Below, piece after piece: positions 27,638-38,146 of a stretch of DNA of 64,000 nt. The first letter of the stretch is position 1. The number at the start of each line of letters is the position of its first letter. The DNA is taken from assembly GCF_900104475.1 (NCBI RefSeq), contig NZ_FNJR01000010.1, positions 62,001 through 126,000 of the forward strand. The letters are read 5' to 3'. A program made the position numbers and the translations under genes. This DNA is from Actinopolyspora xinjiangensis (GTDB lineage: Bacteria; Actinomycetota; Actinomycetes; Mycobacteriales; Pseudonocardiaceae). Below the pieces are notes generated by a model that worked only from the letters and a program-made list of their open reading frames with translations, had not been told where the DNA came from and made no database searches.

Positions 27638-27830
27638 CTTATCTCCATTCTGTTTTGTTCTTCCTGTCGCCCGGAGCGACCGAGGGGTACATTATTCGAT
27701 TTCCGGGAATCGGATGTACCACCAGCGGTGTGACTTCTTCCGGCGTGCTCCACGTCGAACGTGCGCAGTAATACTGTTTCCGTTGATTGTCGAATCCATT
27801 CCTTCTTTTGGGAAGATCCGTTGCTCCTCG

Positions 27831-28760
27831 GTGGATCCGTTGCGTCCCGAACGTGGCTTCCCGGCGTGGGTGGCCGAGGACGAGCGTGCGGAGGATGAAG
27901 ACAATACGGGTGTGGACCCGCTACACGATCCCGACGACGAAGAACTGCTCGCGCCGGAGCAAGCCCGTGAGCTGGCCGCGCTGGTGGAACGCGCCCAGCT
28001 GGCCTCCGGAGCGGTGCGCGAAGGCCGCATCGGCAAGGTCGGCGTCGCCGACGTCGTGCTCAACGCGGGAAACCCGCTGAGCCTCGGCAACCTGGCCTGC
28101 GGACTGTGGGGCACCTCGGCGGAGGTGGCCACCACGCTGTTCCGGCTGGAGAACGTGTTCGCGGAGGCCGGCAGACCCGAGGCCGTGGTGCACGCCTCCC
28201 CGACCACGGTGGCCGACATCGAGGGGATCGCCGACGATTCCGGCTGGCACGCCGTCGCCGAGAACGTCGCGTTGTTGTACCGCCCAGACCCCGGGCGGGA
28301 GTGGGCGGGACGTGCCGGTGAGCATCCGGTTCGGGAAGCCACCGAACGAGACCTTCCCTCGGTGGCGGAGCTGCTGGCCGACGAACTGGACCTCTCGACG
28401 GGAGCCGAACGGCGCCTGCCGCGCTACCTGGGACAGCGGTTGGACGATCCGCGGTGCTTCCTGCACGTGCTGGAGGACGGCGAACTCGAACGGGTGGCCG
28501 GGTTCGTGCTCGGTTTCGCCGAGAGCGGCGTGGGACTGATCGAGCACATCGCGGTACGCCCGGGCAGGCGGAACCGGGGGAGAGGGAGGGAGCTGCTGCG
28601 CGTGGGAGTGGAATCGGCCGCGGCTCGGGGATCGGTGCTGGTGGCCACGCACGCCGAGGACGGTGGTTCGGTCCAGCGCTTCGCCGAGAGCTGTGGTTTC
28701 GGGGTGGCCTACGAGGTGGTTTCCTACACCAGGGGGCTCGAGGAGCGGTTCGAGGAGTAG
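27831..28760 (+). CDS. GNAT-family N-acetyltransferase with N-terminal domain
   Basis: The protein (about 309 residues) has a C-terminal GNAT domain from about 165 to 300. The acetyl-CoA-binding motif A is RRNRGRGRELL, preceded by IEHIAVRPG. The N-terminal ~150 residues form a separate, unassigned region, seen in some actinobacterial acetyltransferases. GTG 27831 is a plausible start but has a weak ribosome binding site, so the N-terminus could differ. The acceptor substrate is unknown. Confidence 0.8.
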   Translation: MDPLRPERGFPAWVAEDERAEDEDNTGVDPLHDPDDEELLAPEQARELAALVERAQLASGAVREGRIGKVGVADVVLNAGNPLSLGNLACGLWGTSAEVATTLFRLENVFAEAGRPEAVVHASPTTVADIEGIADDSGWHAVAENVALLYRPDPGREWAGRAGEHPVREATERDLPSVAELLADELDLSTGAERRLPRYLGQRLDDPRCFLHVLEDGELERVAGFVLGFAESGVGLIEHIAVRPGRRNRGRGRELLRVGVESAAARGSVLVATHAEDGGSVQRFAESCGFGVAYEVVSYTRGLEERFEE

Positions 28761-28877
28761 TCCCGTCCGGCGGTGGCCGGGGAGCGGAGTGCGAGCCGTC
28801 ACCGACACGCGCGGATGAATGTGGGAATATTTCATCTTCAATCGGACTTGTGCCTTCGCGGACGAGAAGGAGGCACA

Positions 28878-30179
28878 GTGCCGGATTCCCAGCCGACCAC
28901 CGCCGAGACCCCGAACGATCAGCTCAGCGGCCGGAAGAGCACCCTCGCCGAACTTCCCCGCGAGATATGGGTCCTGATCAGCGGTGGTTTCATCGTCGCC
29001 ATCGGGATGGGCATCGTCTCGCCAGCCCTGCCAACCTTCGCAACCAGCTTCAACGTCGGCGTGACGGCGGCGGCGTTCATCGTCAGCGCCTTCGCGCTGA
29101 TGCGGCTGGTCTTCGCCCCGGCCAGCGGCAGGCTGGTCTCGGCGTTCGGCGAGCGTCCGAACTACGTGCTGGGCATCGTCATCGTCGGCATCAGCTCCAC
29201 GGCCTGCGCCTTCGCGCAGTCCTACTGGCAGCTGCTGGTGTTCCGCGGGCTCGGCGGCATCGGTTCCACCATGTTCACCGTCTCGGCACTCGCTCTGCTG
29301 GTGCGGCTGGCCCCCGCCCATCTGCGGGCCAGGGCCTCCGGGCTGTGGGCGACCAGCTTCCTGTTGGGCAGCATCTCGGGCCCGGTGCTCGGCGGGCTGC
29401 TGATCGGGTTCTCGTTGCGGCTGCCCTTCCTGATCTACGGAATCGCGCTCTACCTCGCCGCGTTCGTCGGTTGGTTCCTGCTGCGCGACTCCACGCTGGC
29501 CGATCCCCAGCAGAACGCGGCGGCCCCCGACCTCAAGGTCACCACCGCCCTGCGCGACTCCAGCTACCGCGCCTCGCTGCTGGCGAACTTCAGCAAGGGC
29601 TGGACCGCGCAGGGCGTGCGTATCGCGCTGATCCCGCTGTTCATCAGCCAGGCCCTGGGGCTTCCCGATGCCATGACCGGTATCGCCCTGTCGGTGTTCG
29701 CCGCGGGCAACGCGGCTGTGCTGCTCCCGGCCGGCAGGTTGGCCGACTCGCGCGGGCGCAGACCGATGCTGTTGAGCGGGTTGACGATCGCGGCGGTGGG
29801 CAGCGCCGCGATCGGGTTCAGCGAGTCCGTGCCCTGGCTGCTGGGGGCCTCACTGCTGGGCGGGATCGGCATGGGGCTGTTCACTCCGGCCCAGAGCGCG
29901 GCCGTGGCCGACATCGTCGGCCCGAAGGCCAAGGGAGGCCCGGTACTGGCCGCCTTCCAGATGTCGGCCGACGTCGGCACGATCGTCGGACCGCCGCTGG
30001 CCGGTGCGTTGGCGGGCGCGCTGTCCTACCGTGCCGCGTTCCTGCTCACCGGGCTCGTGGCGCTGGTCGCGATGGTGATGTGGCTGTTCTCGCCCGAGAC
30101 GCTCGGCCGGGGTTCGCGGTCGGACCGAACCGAGTCGGCCGAACCCGCCGAGTCGGCGGAGCGGGGAGCGGCGGACTGA
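28878..30179 (+). CDS. MFS drug/metabolite exporter
   Basis: A 433-residue major facilitator with twelve predicted helices. GIVSPALPTF in helix 1 and LADSRGRRPMLL between helices 8 and 9 are typical of drug:H+ antiporters. GTG 28878 has an AGAAGGAGG site six bases upstream. Nothing next to it explains the substrate, and it probably has its own promoter in the A+T-rich stretch near 28825-28850. Confidence 0.9.
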   Translation: MPDSQPTTAETPNDQLSGRKSTLAELPREIWVLISGGFIVAIGMGIVSPALPTFATSFNVGVTAAAFIVSAFALMRLVFAPASGRLVSAFGERPNYVLGIVIVGISSTACAFAQSYWQLLVFRGLGGIGSTMFTVSALALLVRLAPAHLRARASGLWATSFLLGSISGPVLGGLLIGFSLRLPFLIYGIALYLAAFVGWFLLRDSTLADPQQNAAAPDLKVTTALRDSSYRASLLANFSKGWTAQGVRIALIPLFISQALGLPDAMTGIALSVFAAGNAAVLLPAGRLADSRGRRPMLLSGLTIAAVGSAAIGFSESVPWLLGASLLGGIGMGLFTPAQSAAVADIVGPKAKGGPVLAAFQMSADVGTIVGPPLAGALAGALSYRAAFLLTGLVALVAMVMWLFSPETLGRGSRSDRTESAEPAESAERGAAD

Positions 30180-30256
30180 ATCGCCCGTTCCGGGTGTTGC
30201 ACGGCTTCCGACCGGGTAGGCCTCGGTAAAGCCGGTGGCGAGGGGAGTGCGTGTCG

Positions 30257-30478
30257 ATGGAAACCGGAGTGGAAGCGACCGAGCTGTCCGAGGTCGACCT
30301 GCGGCGGGAGTTGCGCCACCTGCACGAGACGCGCAACGAGACGTTCCTGCACGGTTCCTCGGACGCACTGGAGGAGCACACCCGCAGGACTTTCGAGTTG
30401 GAGCAGGAGTACCTGCGCAGGCACCCCGAGCGCGAGGTCGATCCCAGGCGTACCCGTGAGGGGGCCAGAGCGGGCTGA
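30257..30478 (+). CDS. Small DUF6158-like protein
   Basis: A 73-residue highly charged helical protein. The strings RRELRHLHETRN, FLHGSSDALEEHT and YLRRHPEREVDPRRTR are typical of the DUF6158 family, small actinobacterial proteins of unknown role. ATG 30257 has the better spacing from GGGGAG. An in-frame GTG at 30251 is an alternative. Its function is unknown. Confidence 0.8.
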   Translation: METGVEATELSEVDLRRELRHLHETRNETFLHGSSDALEEHTRRTFELEQEYLRRHPEREVDPRRTREGARAG

Positions 30479-30769
30479 GCGTGCCTGCGGCGATGGCGCG
30501 GGCCGTCGAGCAGGCGGAGACCTGTGTCTTGCGTCACCGCCGACGCTTTCGTGGGGCGTGACGCCGCGCTCGTGTCGCGGCGTCGTGTGTCACCGGGGCT
30601 TTCGAGGTCGCCTGATGGCGAACCGGGTGGGCACGGCGATGCGACCGATAGTGATCGGCCGGGTGGCCCCCCTGTGCGGCAGCGGGGACGCCCTGTTGTA
30701 AAGTAGTGTCACAGCGGAAGGCGGGAACGGAAAAGAGAACCTGAACCGTCGTCCTGGAGAACCGAACAA

Positions 30770-30842
30770 GGGGCTGTGGCGCAGTTGGTAGCGCACCTGA
30801 CTGGCAGTCAGGGGGTCACGGGTTCGAGTCCCGTCAGCTCCA
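30770..30842 (+). tRNA. tRNA-Ala (GGC), copy 1
   Basis: A 73-nt cloverleaf with anticodon GGC in loop CTGGCAG, acceptor GGGGCTG/CAGCTCC and no encoded CCA. A TAAAGT -10-like hexamer is at 30699. The sequence is identical to the gene at 33727. Confidence 0.96.
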
Positions 30843-30856
30843 CCGGGTTCGGACGA

Positions 30857-30892
30857 CCCCGCGCTTCGATTCGGTCGAGGCGCGGGGTTTTT
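30857..30892 (+). terminator. Rho-independent terminator after tRNA-Ala 1
   Basis: CCCCGCGC (30857-30864) pairs with GCGCGGGG (30880-30887), then TTTTT. Confidence 0.85.
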
Positions 30893-31567
30893 CGTGTCGG
30901 TGGTCGATGTCCTTGCCGGTGTTTCCCGCGCGGGTAGTTCCGCGCACGAAGCGGGGAGCGGCGCTGGCGGTATACGGACAGGGATGCGGTGAGTCGAGCC
31001 CTTCGAAGGGCTCGAGTTCCTCGTCGACCGAGTGCGGTTCCACGCCGAGCCGCCGTGCGGAGGCCCGGGGGTCGGCCGGACCGTCGCGGACCGCATCACC
31101 GCTTCTCGTGCCGAGCGTGCTCGGCCCTCCGGTCGGTCCCATCCGTTCCTGTCGCTCTCCTCACCCGCAACGGAGCGACGCTCCAGTGGCCCTACGGCGG
31201 TGTCTTCGTCGCGGTTCGGGGGAATCGCCGGAAGTTCCGGCTCGGTCGCGTCGCGGGCGATCGGCCGAGCGCGTTGCCGCACCGACATCCCCCACGATTC
31301 CCCGGCCGTCGGCCTCGTCAGCTGGCGCCCGCTCTCCCCATGGAATACGTTTGAGAGTCGAGTAAGTCTCTGCCGTCCGATTCGGTGCCCCAGCCGGCGC
31401 GGCGAGCGTCGCGGCATGCGGTCGTGGTGTCTGCTGTGCGATGCTTGAATATTCGATCACGCGCTGACCGGAACCATTCCGCCGTGTAATGACCTTCGTC
31501 GGAAAGACTCGGGGTTTTCCAGCTCACCCGTCGAGTCCCGAGTCGGGATTTCAGGGAGGTTGACCGG
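30893..31567. other. Long intergenic stretch without a recognised gene
   Basis: Open frames occur on both strands but are Arg/Ser/Pro-rich and lack domains and ribosome binding sites. An A+T-rich segment at 31440-31460 may be the LVIVD gene promoter. No RNA was recognised. Confidence 0.4.
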
Positions 31568-32950
<1,383 letters not shown>

Positions 32951-33016
32951 TCCGTCCTGCCACCGGGGCCGGTCGTCACCGGGCCCGGCGCGGGTGTTCG
33001 GAAGGGAGCAGGCGCG

Positions 33017-33583
33017 ATGTTCCTGCGGAAACTCTCCCCGCTGCTGGTGCTGCTGCTGGTGGGGCTGCTCGGAGCGGGGACCGCGAGTGCGGCCGACCGG
33101 GACTACAACGATGTCGACGCCGAGTTCACCCGCATGATGATTCCGCACCACCACCAGGCGATCGTCATGTCCGAACTGGCCCCGGACCGCGCGGCTGATC
33201 CCGAGCTGAAGTCACTGGCCGAGCGCATCAGCATCGAGCAGAGCCTGGAGATCCGGATGATGCGGGGCTGGCAGGAGCGCAACGGCCTGCCGGTGACCGA
33301 TCCGGAGAGCGCTTACCAGGACGTGCTCGCCGATCCCGAGATGCTCGAGCGGATGGGCATGGCTACCCGGGAGGAGATGGACCGGTTGGCGAAGCTGTCC
33401 GGAGCCGAGTTCGACCGGATGTTCCTGGACCTGATGATCCCGCACCACGAAGGTGCGGTCGTGATGTTGCGGGACGTGATCCTCAACGGCAGTGATCGGG
33501 AGCTGAACCAGATGTGCCAGGACATGATGTCCACCCAGAAGGCCCAGATCGTGATCATGCGCGACATGCGCCGATCCGTGTGA
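33017..33583 (+). CDS. Secreted DUF305 (Met/His-rich) protein
   Basis: A 188-residue protein with a signal peptide ending TASAADRDY. The mature part has two family motifs, MMIPHHHQAIVM and LMIPHHEGAVVM, in a ferritin-like four-helix arrangement rich in Met and His. DUF305 members are associated with copper or other metals. ATG 33017 has GGGAG upstream. It is probably co-transcribed with the LVIVD gene. Confidence 0.9.
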   Translation: MFLRKLSPLLVLLLVGLLGAGTASAADRDYNDVDAEFTRMMIPHHHQAIVMSELAPDRAADPELKSLAERISIEQSLEIRMMRGWQERNGLPVTDPESAYQDVLADPEMLERMGMATREEMDRLAKLSGAEFDRMFLDLMIPHHEGAVVMLRDVILNGSDRELNQMCQDMMSTQKAQIVIMRDMRRSV

Positions 33584-33726
33584 CGTGAGCGCGTCGTGCC
33601 GAGCCGTCACCGGCGGCCCGGGCATCCGCGTGGGAGGGGGCCGAACGGCTCGTGTGCGGGCCGTGTATCGTATACCCCCGAGGGATGGGCAGTGGTACGA
33701 GCTGAACATCCGTTCCGGAGTGGAAC

Positions 33727-33799
33727 GGGGCTGTGGCGCAGTTGGTAGCGCACCTGACTGGCAGTCAGGGGGTCACGGGTTCGAGTCCCGTCAGCTCCA
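33727..33799 (+). tRNA. tRNA-Ala (GGC), copy 2
   Basis: Identical to 30770-30842, with the first bases after the tRNA and the terminator also shared (about 127 bp with two differences). The upstream promoter regions differ. Confidence 0.96.
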
Positions 33800-33813
33800 C
33801 CGGGTTCGGACGG

Positions 33814-33849
33814 CCCCGCGCTTCGATTCGGTCGAGGCGCGGGGCTTTT
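33814..33849 (+). terminator. Rho-independent terminator after tRNA-Ala 2
   Basis: The same CCCCGCGC stem as copy 1, followed by CTTTTC. Confidence 0.8.
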
Positions 33850-33925
33850 CGTGCATGGCTTCGCCTCTCGCGTGAACCGCTTCGGTGCGGGGTTCGAGTC
33901 GGCTGAATCTTCGAAGAAGCGTGCT

Positions 33926-33990
33926 CACCGCACAGCGGCGGGCACGCCTTCACGGCGCGGCCGTGAAGGCGTGCCCGCCGCTGCGTGGTG
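33926..33990. repeat. Long near-perfect hairpin (inverted repeat)
   Basis: Arms 33934-33956 and 33960-33982 are perfect complements of 23 bases with a GCG loop. A further C-G pair and a partly paired extension continue to 33926-33990. There is no T-tract. It could be a terminator or a relic of a small element. Confidence 0.85.
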
Positions 33991-34229
33991 GAGGACCGGA
34001 TCGAGTGCCGGGGCTGTGTGAGAGCGATGTGTCAGTCACCTGTGAACGGTGTCTCCGGAGAAGGACTCGGGAGCCGTTGCCTCGGCTCCTCGGGACGCCC
34101 GCGATCGCGGCACCTCCCGCCGGGACTCCGGCGCTCCAGGGCGTCGGCACCTGAGACGTGGGTACCGCCGGACCTCGGGCGCGCGAGCTTGCTGCACGTC
34201 ACAGCCGCCACCGTGACGGCACGGAATCG

Positions 34230-34687
34230 CGCACCCGCAATGCTGGCGGACGAGCGGCTGACCGCGTTGAAAGCGATATGGCCCCAGGACGGAAGCGGAG
34301 TCTCACGGTGAGCACGTTAGCTTCGGCCCGTTGCGCATGTGGCCGAAGCCCGTCCAGCGACCGCACCCACCGAGCCACATGGGTGGGCACAGCCGCGCCG
34401 CCGTCGACCGTCTGGCCAAGCACGGCGACGGCTGGCTCCCGAACCGGCCCACATCGGTCAAGATCCGCCGGGTACGCGAAGCGTTCGCCGACCAGGGGCG
34501 CGACGACGTCACCGTGAATCCGGTCAAACCGGAGAACGTGTCCATGCTGGATGCCTACGCGGCAGCCGGTGCGAAGCGTGTGGTCTTTCCGCCGGCTGTC
34601 TCGCCGGAGTGCGACGCGCTGCGCGCGCTCGATGAATTCGCCGCCCTGACCACCGGTCGCGGCGGAAGCGGTACCCGGATCCCCTGA
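34230..34687 (+). pseudogene. Remnant of an F420-dependent LLM-class oxidoreductase
   Basis: The protein string MLADERLTALKAIW is followed, after a one-base frame change near 34300, by HGEHVSFGPLRMWPKPVQRP, then GHSRAAVDRLAKHGDGWLP and a C-terminal FAALT. These are characteristic of the second half of luciferase-like F420 oxidoreductases. The N-terminal half of the ~290-residue family length is missing. The neighbouring 33991-34229 contains nothing recognisable, and no gene here is likely to be functional. Confidence 0.75.
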
Positions 34688-35007
34688 TCGACTCTCTCCG
34701 GCCAGGGCTCGGGCGACCGCGTCTCCGGTGGAGCGGGGAAGGTGTCCGAGCGCGCCGATCCCGGCGGTGCGCGTACCCGAGCTGGGCTCGTGGGGAGCCG
34801 TCAGCGGCGTTCCACTCACCGGGTTCGTGTTCGCTGCTGCTTTTGCAGCAATTCGCCCTACCGATTTTCCGGGATTATTGACAGCTTCCAGGAATGTCAC
34901 GGAACTTGGTGTTCCAGTAACTCCGAACTGTGTTCGGTATATCGGACACAGTTTTGGTGTTCGTGGTCCGGTTGTGGCATGTGGAGTTCCAGAAGGAAGA
35001 GTGCGGT
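34688..35007. other. Intergenic region before the GH62 locus
   Basis: The stretch becomes A+T-richer from 34840. It holds TTGACA-like and other promoter-like elements around 34875-34950 but no convincing gene. Confidence 0.35.
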
Positions 35008-35127
35008 ATGAGCTGCGCGAGGGTGATCCCGTTCGGAGGCCTCTTCGTGCCGGGTAGCTGTCCGGATTCGGCGACGAATAGTAAAAGCTTCCTGAAAACC
35101 GGTCCGAATCCTGCGAATAATTGGTAA
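35008..35127 (+). CDS. Possible 39-residue small protein
   Basis: ATG 35008 is preceded by AGAAGGAAGAG (a plausible ribosome binding site) and ends at TAA 35127, 44 bp before the GH62 gene. It has a two-Cys stretch (MSC...PGSC) and no recognised family. It could be a leader peptide or chance. Confidence 0.25.
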   Translation: MSCARVIPFGGLFVPGSCPDSATNSKSFLKTGPNPANNW

Positions 35128-35170
35128 ATCCCAGTATTGGGACACTTTTTCCCGTGGAGAGGAGTTCGCT

Positions 35171-36238
35171 GTGCGATATTCACGTTGGTTCGCGGTGCTG
35201 GCCGCCGCGATGCTCGCGGCGGGTGGGGTGTCCGCCGGTTACGCGGACACGACCGCGAGCGCGGACACGAACACTACGGCTGATCTGCCCTCGAGCTTCC
35301 AATGGAGCTCGACCGGCCCGCTGATCGGCCCCAAACCCGACGCGACCCACGACGCGGTCTCCTTCAAGGACCCTTCGGTGGTGCGCTACGAGGGCGAGTG
35401 GCTGGTTTACGGGACGACCGCGAGCGAATCAGGCGGTTGGAACCTGGTCTACACCCACTTCAGCGACTGGTCGCAGGCATCCTCGGCTCCGCACTACTAC
35501 CTCGACCGGTCCGCCATCGGTTCCGGGTACCGTGCCGCACCGCAGGTGTTCTACTTCGAACCCCGGGACAAGTGGTACCTGGTCTACCAGACCGGTGTGC
35601 CTTCCTACTCCACCACGGACGATCCCAGCGATCCGAGTTCCTGGTCCGAGCCGAGGAACCTCATGGACAGCATGCCCGACATAGTCGCCGACAACATCGG
35701 TGACGGGCACTGGGTGGACTTCTGGGTGACCTGCGACGCGGCCATGTGTTACCTGTTCTCCTCCGACGACAACGGTCACCTCTACCGCGCGGAGACCACG
35801 CTCGGGCAGTTTCCGCACGGCTTCGGCGACACCCAGATCGCCGTGTGGGACACCCCTGAGGACCTGTTCGAGGCGAGCAACGTCTACAAGGTGGCGGGAA
35901 CCGGCAAGTACCTGCTGCTGGTGGAGGCCATCGGCAGTGACGGCCGTCGGTGGTTCCGTTCCTGGACCTCCGACAGCATCGACGGCTTCTGGAACCGACT
36001 GGCCGACACCGAGCAGAACCCGTTCGCACGGTCGAACAACGTCACGTTCCCCGGCGGGGAATGGACCGCCGACATCAGCCACGGCGAGCTGATCCGCTCC
36101 GGTGTCGACCAGACCATGACGATCGACCCCTGTCAGCTCCGATTCCTCTACCAGGGCAAGGACCCGGAGGCTGGTGGTGACTACTCCCAGCTGCCGTACC
36201 AGCTGGGACTGCTGACCCAGACCAACTCGTCCTGCTAG
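35171..36238 (+). CDS. Secreted alpha-L-arabinofuranosidase, GH62
   Basis: A 355-residue protein with a signal peptide (cleaved near AGYADTTAS) and a single five-bladed GH62 domain. Asp67 in FKDPSVV fits the catalytic base. The GYRAAPQVFYFEP segment, LFEASNVYKV (likely catalytic Glu) and WTADISHGELIRSG are GH62 landmarks. It removes arabinose side chains from arabinoxylan. No carbohydrate-binding module is attached. GTG 35171 has GGAGAGGAG upstream. Confidence 0.93.
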   Translation: MRYSRWFAVLAAAMLAAGGVSAGYADTTASADTNTTADLPSSFQWSSTGPLIGPKPDATHDAVSFKDPSVVRYEGEWLVYGTTASESGGWNLVYTHFSDWSQASSAPHYYLDRSAIGSGYRAAPQVFYFEPRDKWYLVYQTGVPSYSTTDDPSDPSSWSEPRNLMDSMPDIVADNIGDGHWVDFWVTCDAAMCYLFSSDDNGHLYRAETTLGQFPHGFGDTQIAVWDTPEDLFEASNVYKVAGTGKYLLLVEAIGSDGRRWFRSWTSDSIDGFWNRLADTEQNPFARSNNVTFPGGEWTADISHGELIRSGVDQTMTIDPCQLRFLYQGKDPEAGGDYSQLPYQLGLLTQTNSSC

Positions 36239-36769
36239 CGGGCCGAGGCCGGTGCAGGATGAGCGCCCGACCCGGCGCCGCCAGGTCTTCCGGTTCCCGA
36301 GCACCCCCGGGGGTCGGCACGAGCCGGACACCTGGGGCCGCCGGGGTCGGGTGCCCGGACGGCTCGGTCTCTCGTGCCCGCGGAGGTACCTCCGAACCCG
36401 GCGGAATTCCGTCCGGCCGTGATGCCGGGCAAGGGTGGTCGGCTTCGTGATCCACACCGTTCGTTGTTCCGGGGCTTTTCGCGTTCAGGTGTGTCGGGAT
36501 CCCCTCCGGGCGTATCGATTCTCCGTTCGTTGAAACCTAATCGAGGGAACCGTTCTTCGTGGTGGGGTGTGGTCCGTCAACCACGGGTTCTTGTGATTTC
36601 CGGCAATTCTGTGCCGCATGTCACCGCTGTGTCGGTTGCACGAAGAGTTGATCTTTGTGAGGGTGAGGATCGCCGTGATCACCTGGGTGCGCGGTGTCGA
36701 TCAACCCTTTCAGGGGCGTGTCCGTGAATCGCCTCTCGACGTCGGGAGTCTCGTGCGAATTCGGGAAGA
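36239..36769. other. Intergenic stretch without a recognised gene
   Basis: About 530 bp, moderately A+T-richer at 36480-36690. No frame carries a domain. Promoter elements for the following MFS gene may lie near 36640-36720, but none is clear. Confidence 0.4.
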
Positions 36770-37987
36770 GTGTCTTCGGTGACTGGTCCTGGTGCGGGTG
36801 TTTCCGCTCCCACCGTGCCCGCCGTCGAGCGGGGAATCCTGTGGCGCGGGGCGCTGGCCCTCGCCGCGGCCATGGGGGTGGGGCGTTTCGCGTACACACC
36901 GATCCTGCCGCTGATGGAACGCCAGGCGGCTCTCGGGGCCGACGCGGGGGCCTGGATCGCCACGGCCAACTACGCCGGCTATCTCGTCGGAGCCCTGCTG
37001 CTGAGCGTGTTTCCCGTGCTGGCGCTCTCCGCCGGCTTCGTCAGGGTCTGGTTCCTGGTGCTGGTGGCCTCCATCGCGGCGATGCCGCTGAGTATCGAAC
37101 CCTCGGTCTGGATGGTGCTTCGGTTTCTCGCCGGTGTGGCCAGTGCCGTGATCTTCGTCGTGTCCGCCCAGGCGGTACTGCGGACCCTGCGGCGGAATCC
37201 ACACCTGTCCGGGTGGGCCTACGGAGGAGTGGGCCTGGGAATCACGTTGTCCGGGATGGCGGTGCTGGCGCTGGGAGCCGGTTCCTCCTGGGTCGTCTCC
37301 TGGCTGGTGTGCGCGGTGCTGGCGGCCCTGCTCGGGGCTCCGGTGTGGACGTTGCTGGGCAGGGCCGCACCCCCGGCTTCGGCGGAAACCTCCGAGGAGC
37401 CCGTCGCGGGACGCGGCCGTGCGTTCGGACTGCTCCTGCTCGGTTACTTCCTCGAAGGGGTCGGATACATAATCGCGGCCACCTTCCTGGTGGCCGCGCT
37501 CGCCGACGCCGGTATGGCCTGGTTGGGCGGCGGTGCATGGGTGATCGTGGGACTCGCGGCCGTTCCTTCCTGCGTACTGTGGTCGAGCCTCTCCCGGAGG
37601 TTCGCCGTTCCGTCAGCGCTCGTGGCCGCGCTTTCGCTGCAAGCCGTCGCGGTCGCACTGCCCGCTCTTACCGGCGACCCGCTGGCCGTGGTTCTGGCCG
37701 CCGCCGTGTTCGGCGGGACTTTCATGGGGATCACGACCCTGGCACTGGTCTCCGGCGCCGCGTTGGGCGTGCCACGGGCGGCCGCCGCGCTGACCGCGTC
37801 CTACGGCCTCGGGCAGATCGTGGGACCGCTGCTCGTGCAGCCCACGCTGAGCGACGGTTACCGTCTCGCGCTGCTCATCGGAGGTGCGGTGCTGCTCTGT
37901 GGCGCGCTGGTGGTGCTGTCGCTGCGCCTGACGTACTGGCGCGACGCTGCCGAAGCTCCCCGTGGAGTCCTCCCGGAGCGCGGGTGA
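36770..37987 (+). CDS. YbfB/YjiJ-family MFS transporter
   Basis: A 405-residue membrane protein with about twelve helices. MGVGRFAYTPILPLM at helix 1 and ATANYAGYLVGALLL in helix 2 are the signature of YbfB/YjiJ transporters, whose substrate is unknown. The first GTG (36770) gives a 20-residue N-terminal tail, and GGGAAGA nearby is a fair ribosome binding site. It is monocistronic or followed by the PPOX-like gene after a 159-bp gap. Confidence 0.9.
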   Translation: MSSVTGPGAGVSAPTVPAVERGILWRGALALAAAMGVGRFAYTPILPLMERQAALGADAGAWIATANYAGYLVGALLLSVFPVLALSAGFVRVWFLVLVASIAAMPLSIEPSVWMVLRFLAGVASAVIFVVSAQAVLRTLRRNPHLSGWAYGGVGLGITLSGMAVLALGAGSSWVVSWLVCAVLAALLGAPVWTLLGRAAPPASAETSEEPVAGRGRAFGLLLLGYFLEGVGYIIAATFLVAALADAGMAWLGGGAWVIVGLAAVPSCVLWSSLSRRFAVPSALVAALSLQAVAVALPALTGDPLAVVLAAAVFGGTFMGITTLALVSGAALGVPRAAAALTASYGLGQIVGPLLVQPTLSDGYRLALLIGGAVLLCGALVVLSLRLTYWRDAAEAPRGVLPERG

Positions 37988-38146
37988 GTACGGGGACAGC
38001 CTTCCCGTCCGGGCGGGGAGCGGTGCCACCGCGTCCGGCGCGCGTGGCCGCCGACGGGAGGTTACGGGGCATGAGCGCTGTCGGGAAGCCGGTGCCGCGT
38101 GTCACCGACGGCCGGAGCGTTCGTTCCGCCGAGGTGGGAGGAAGTG

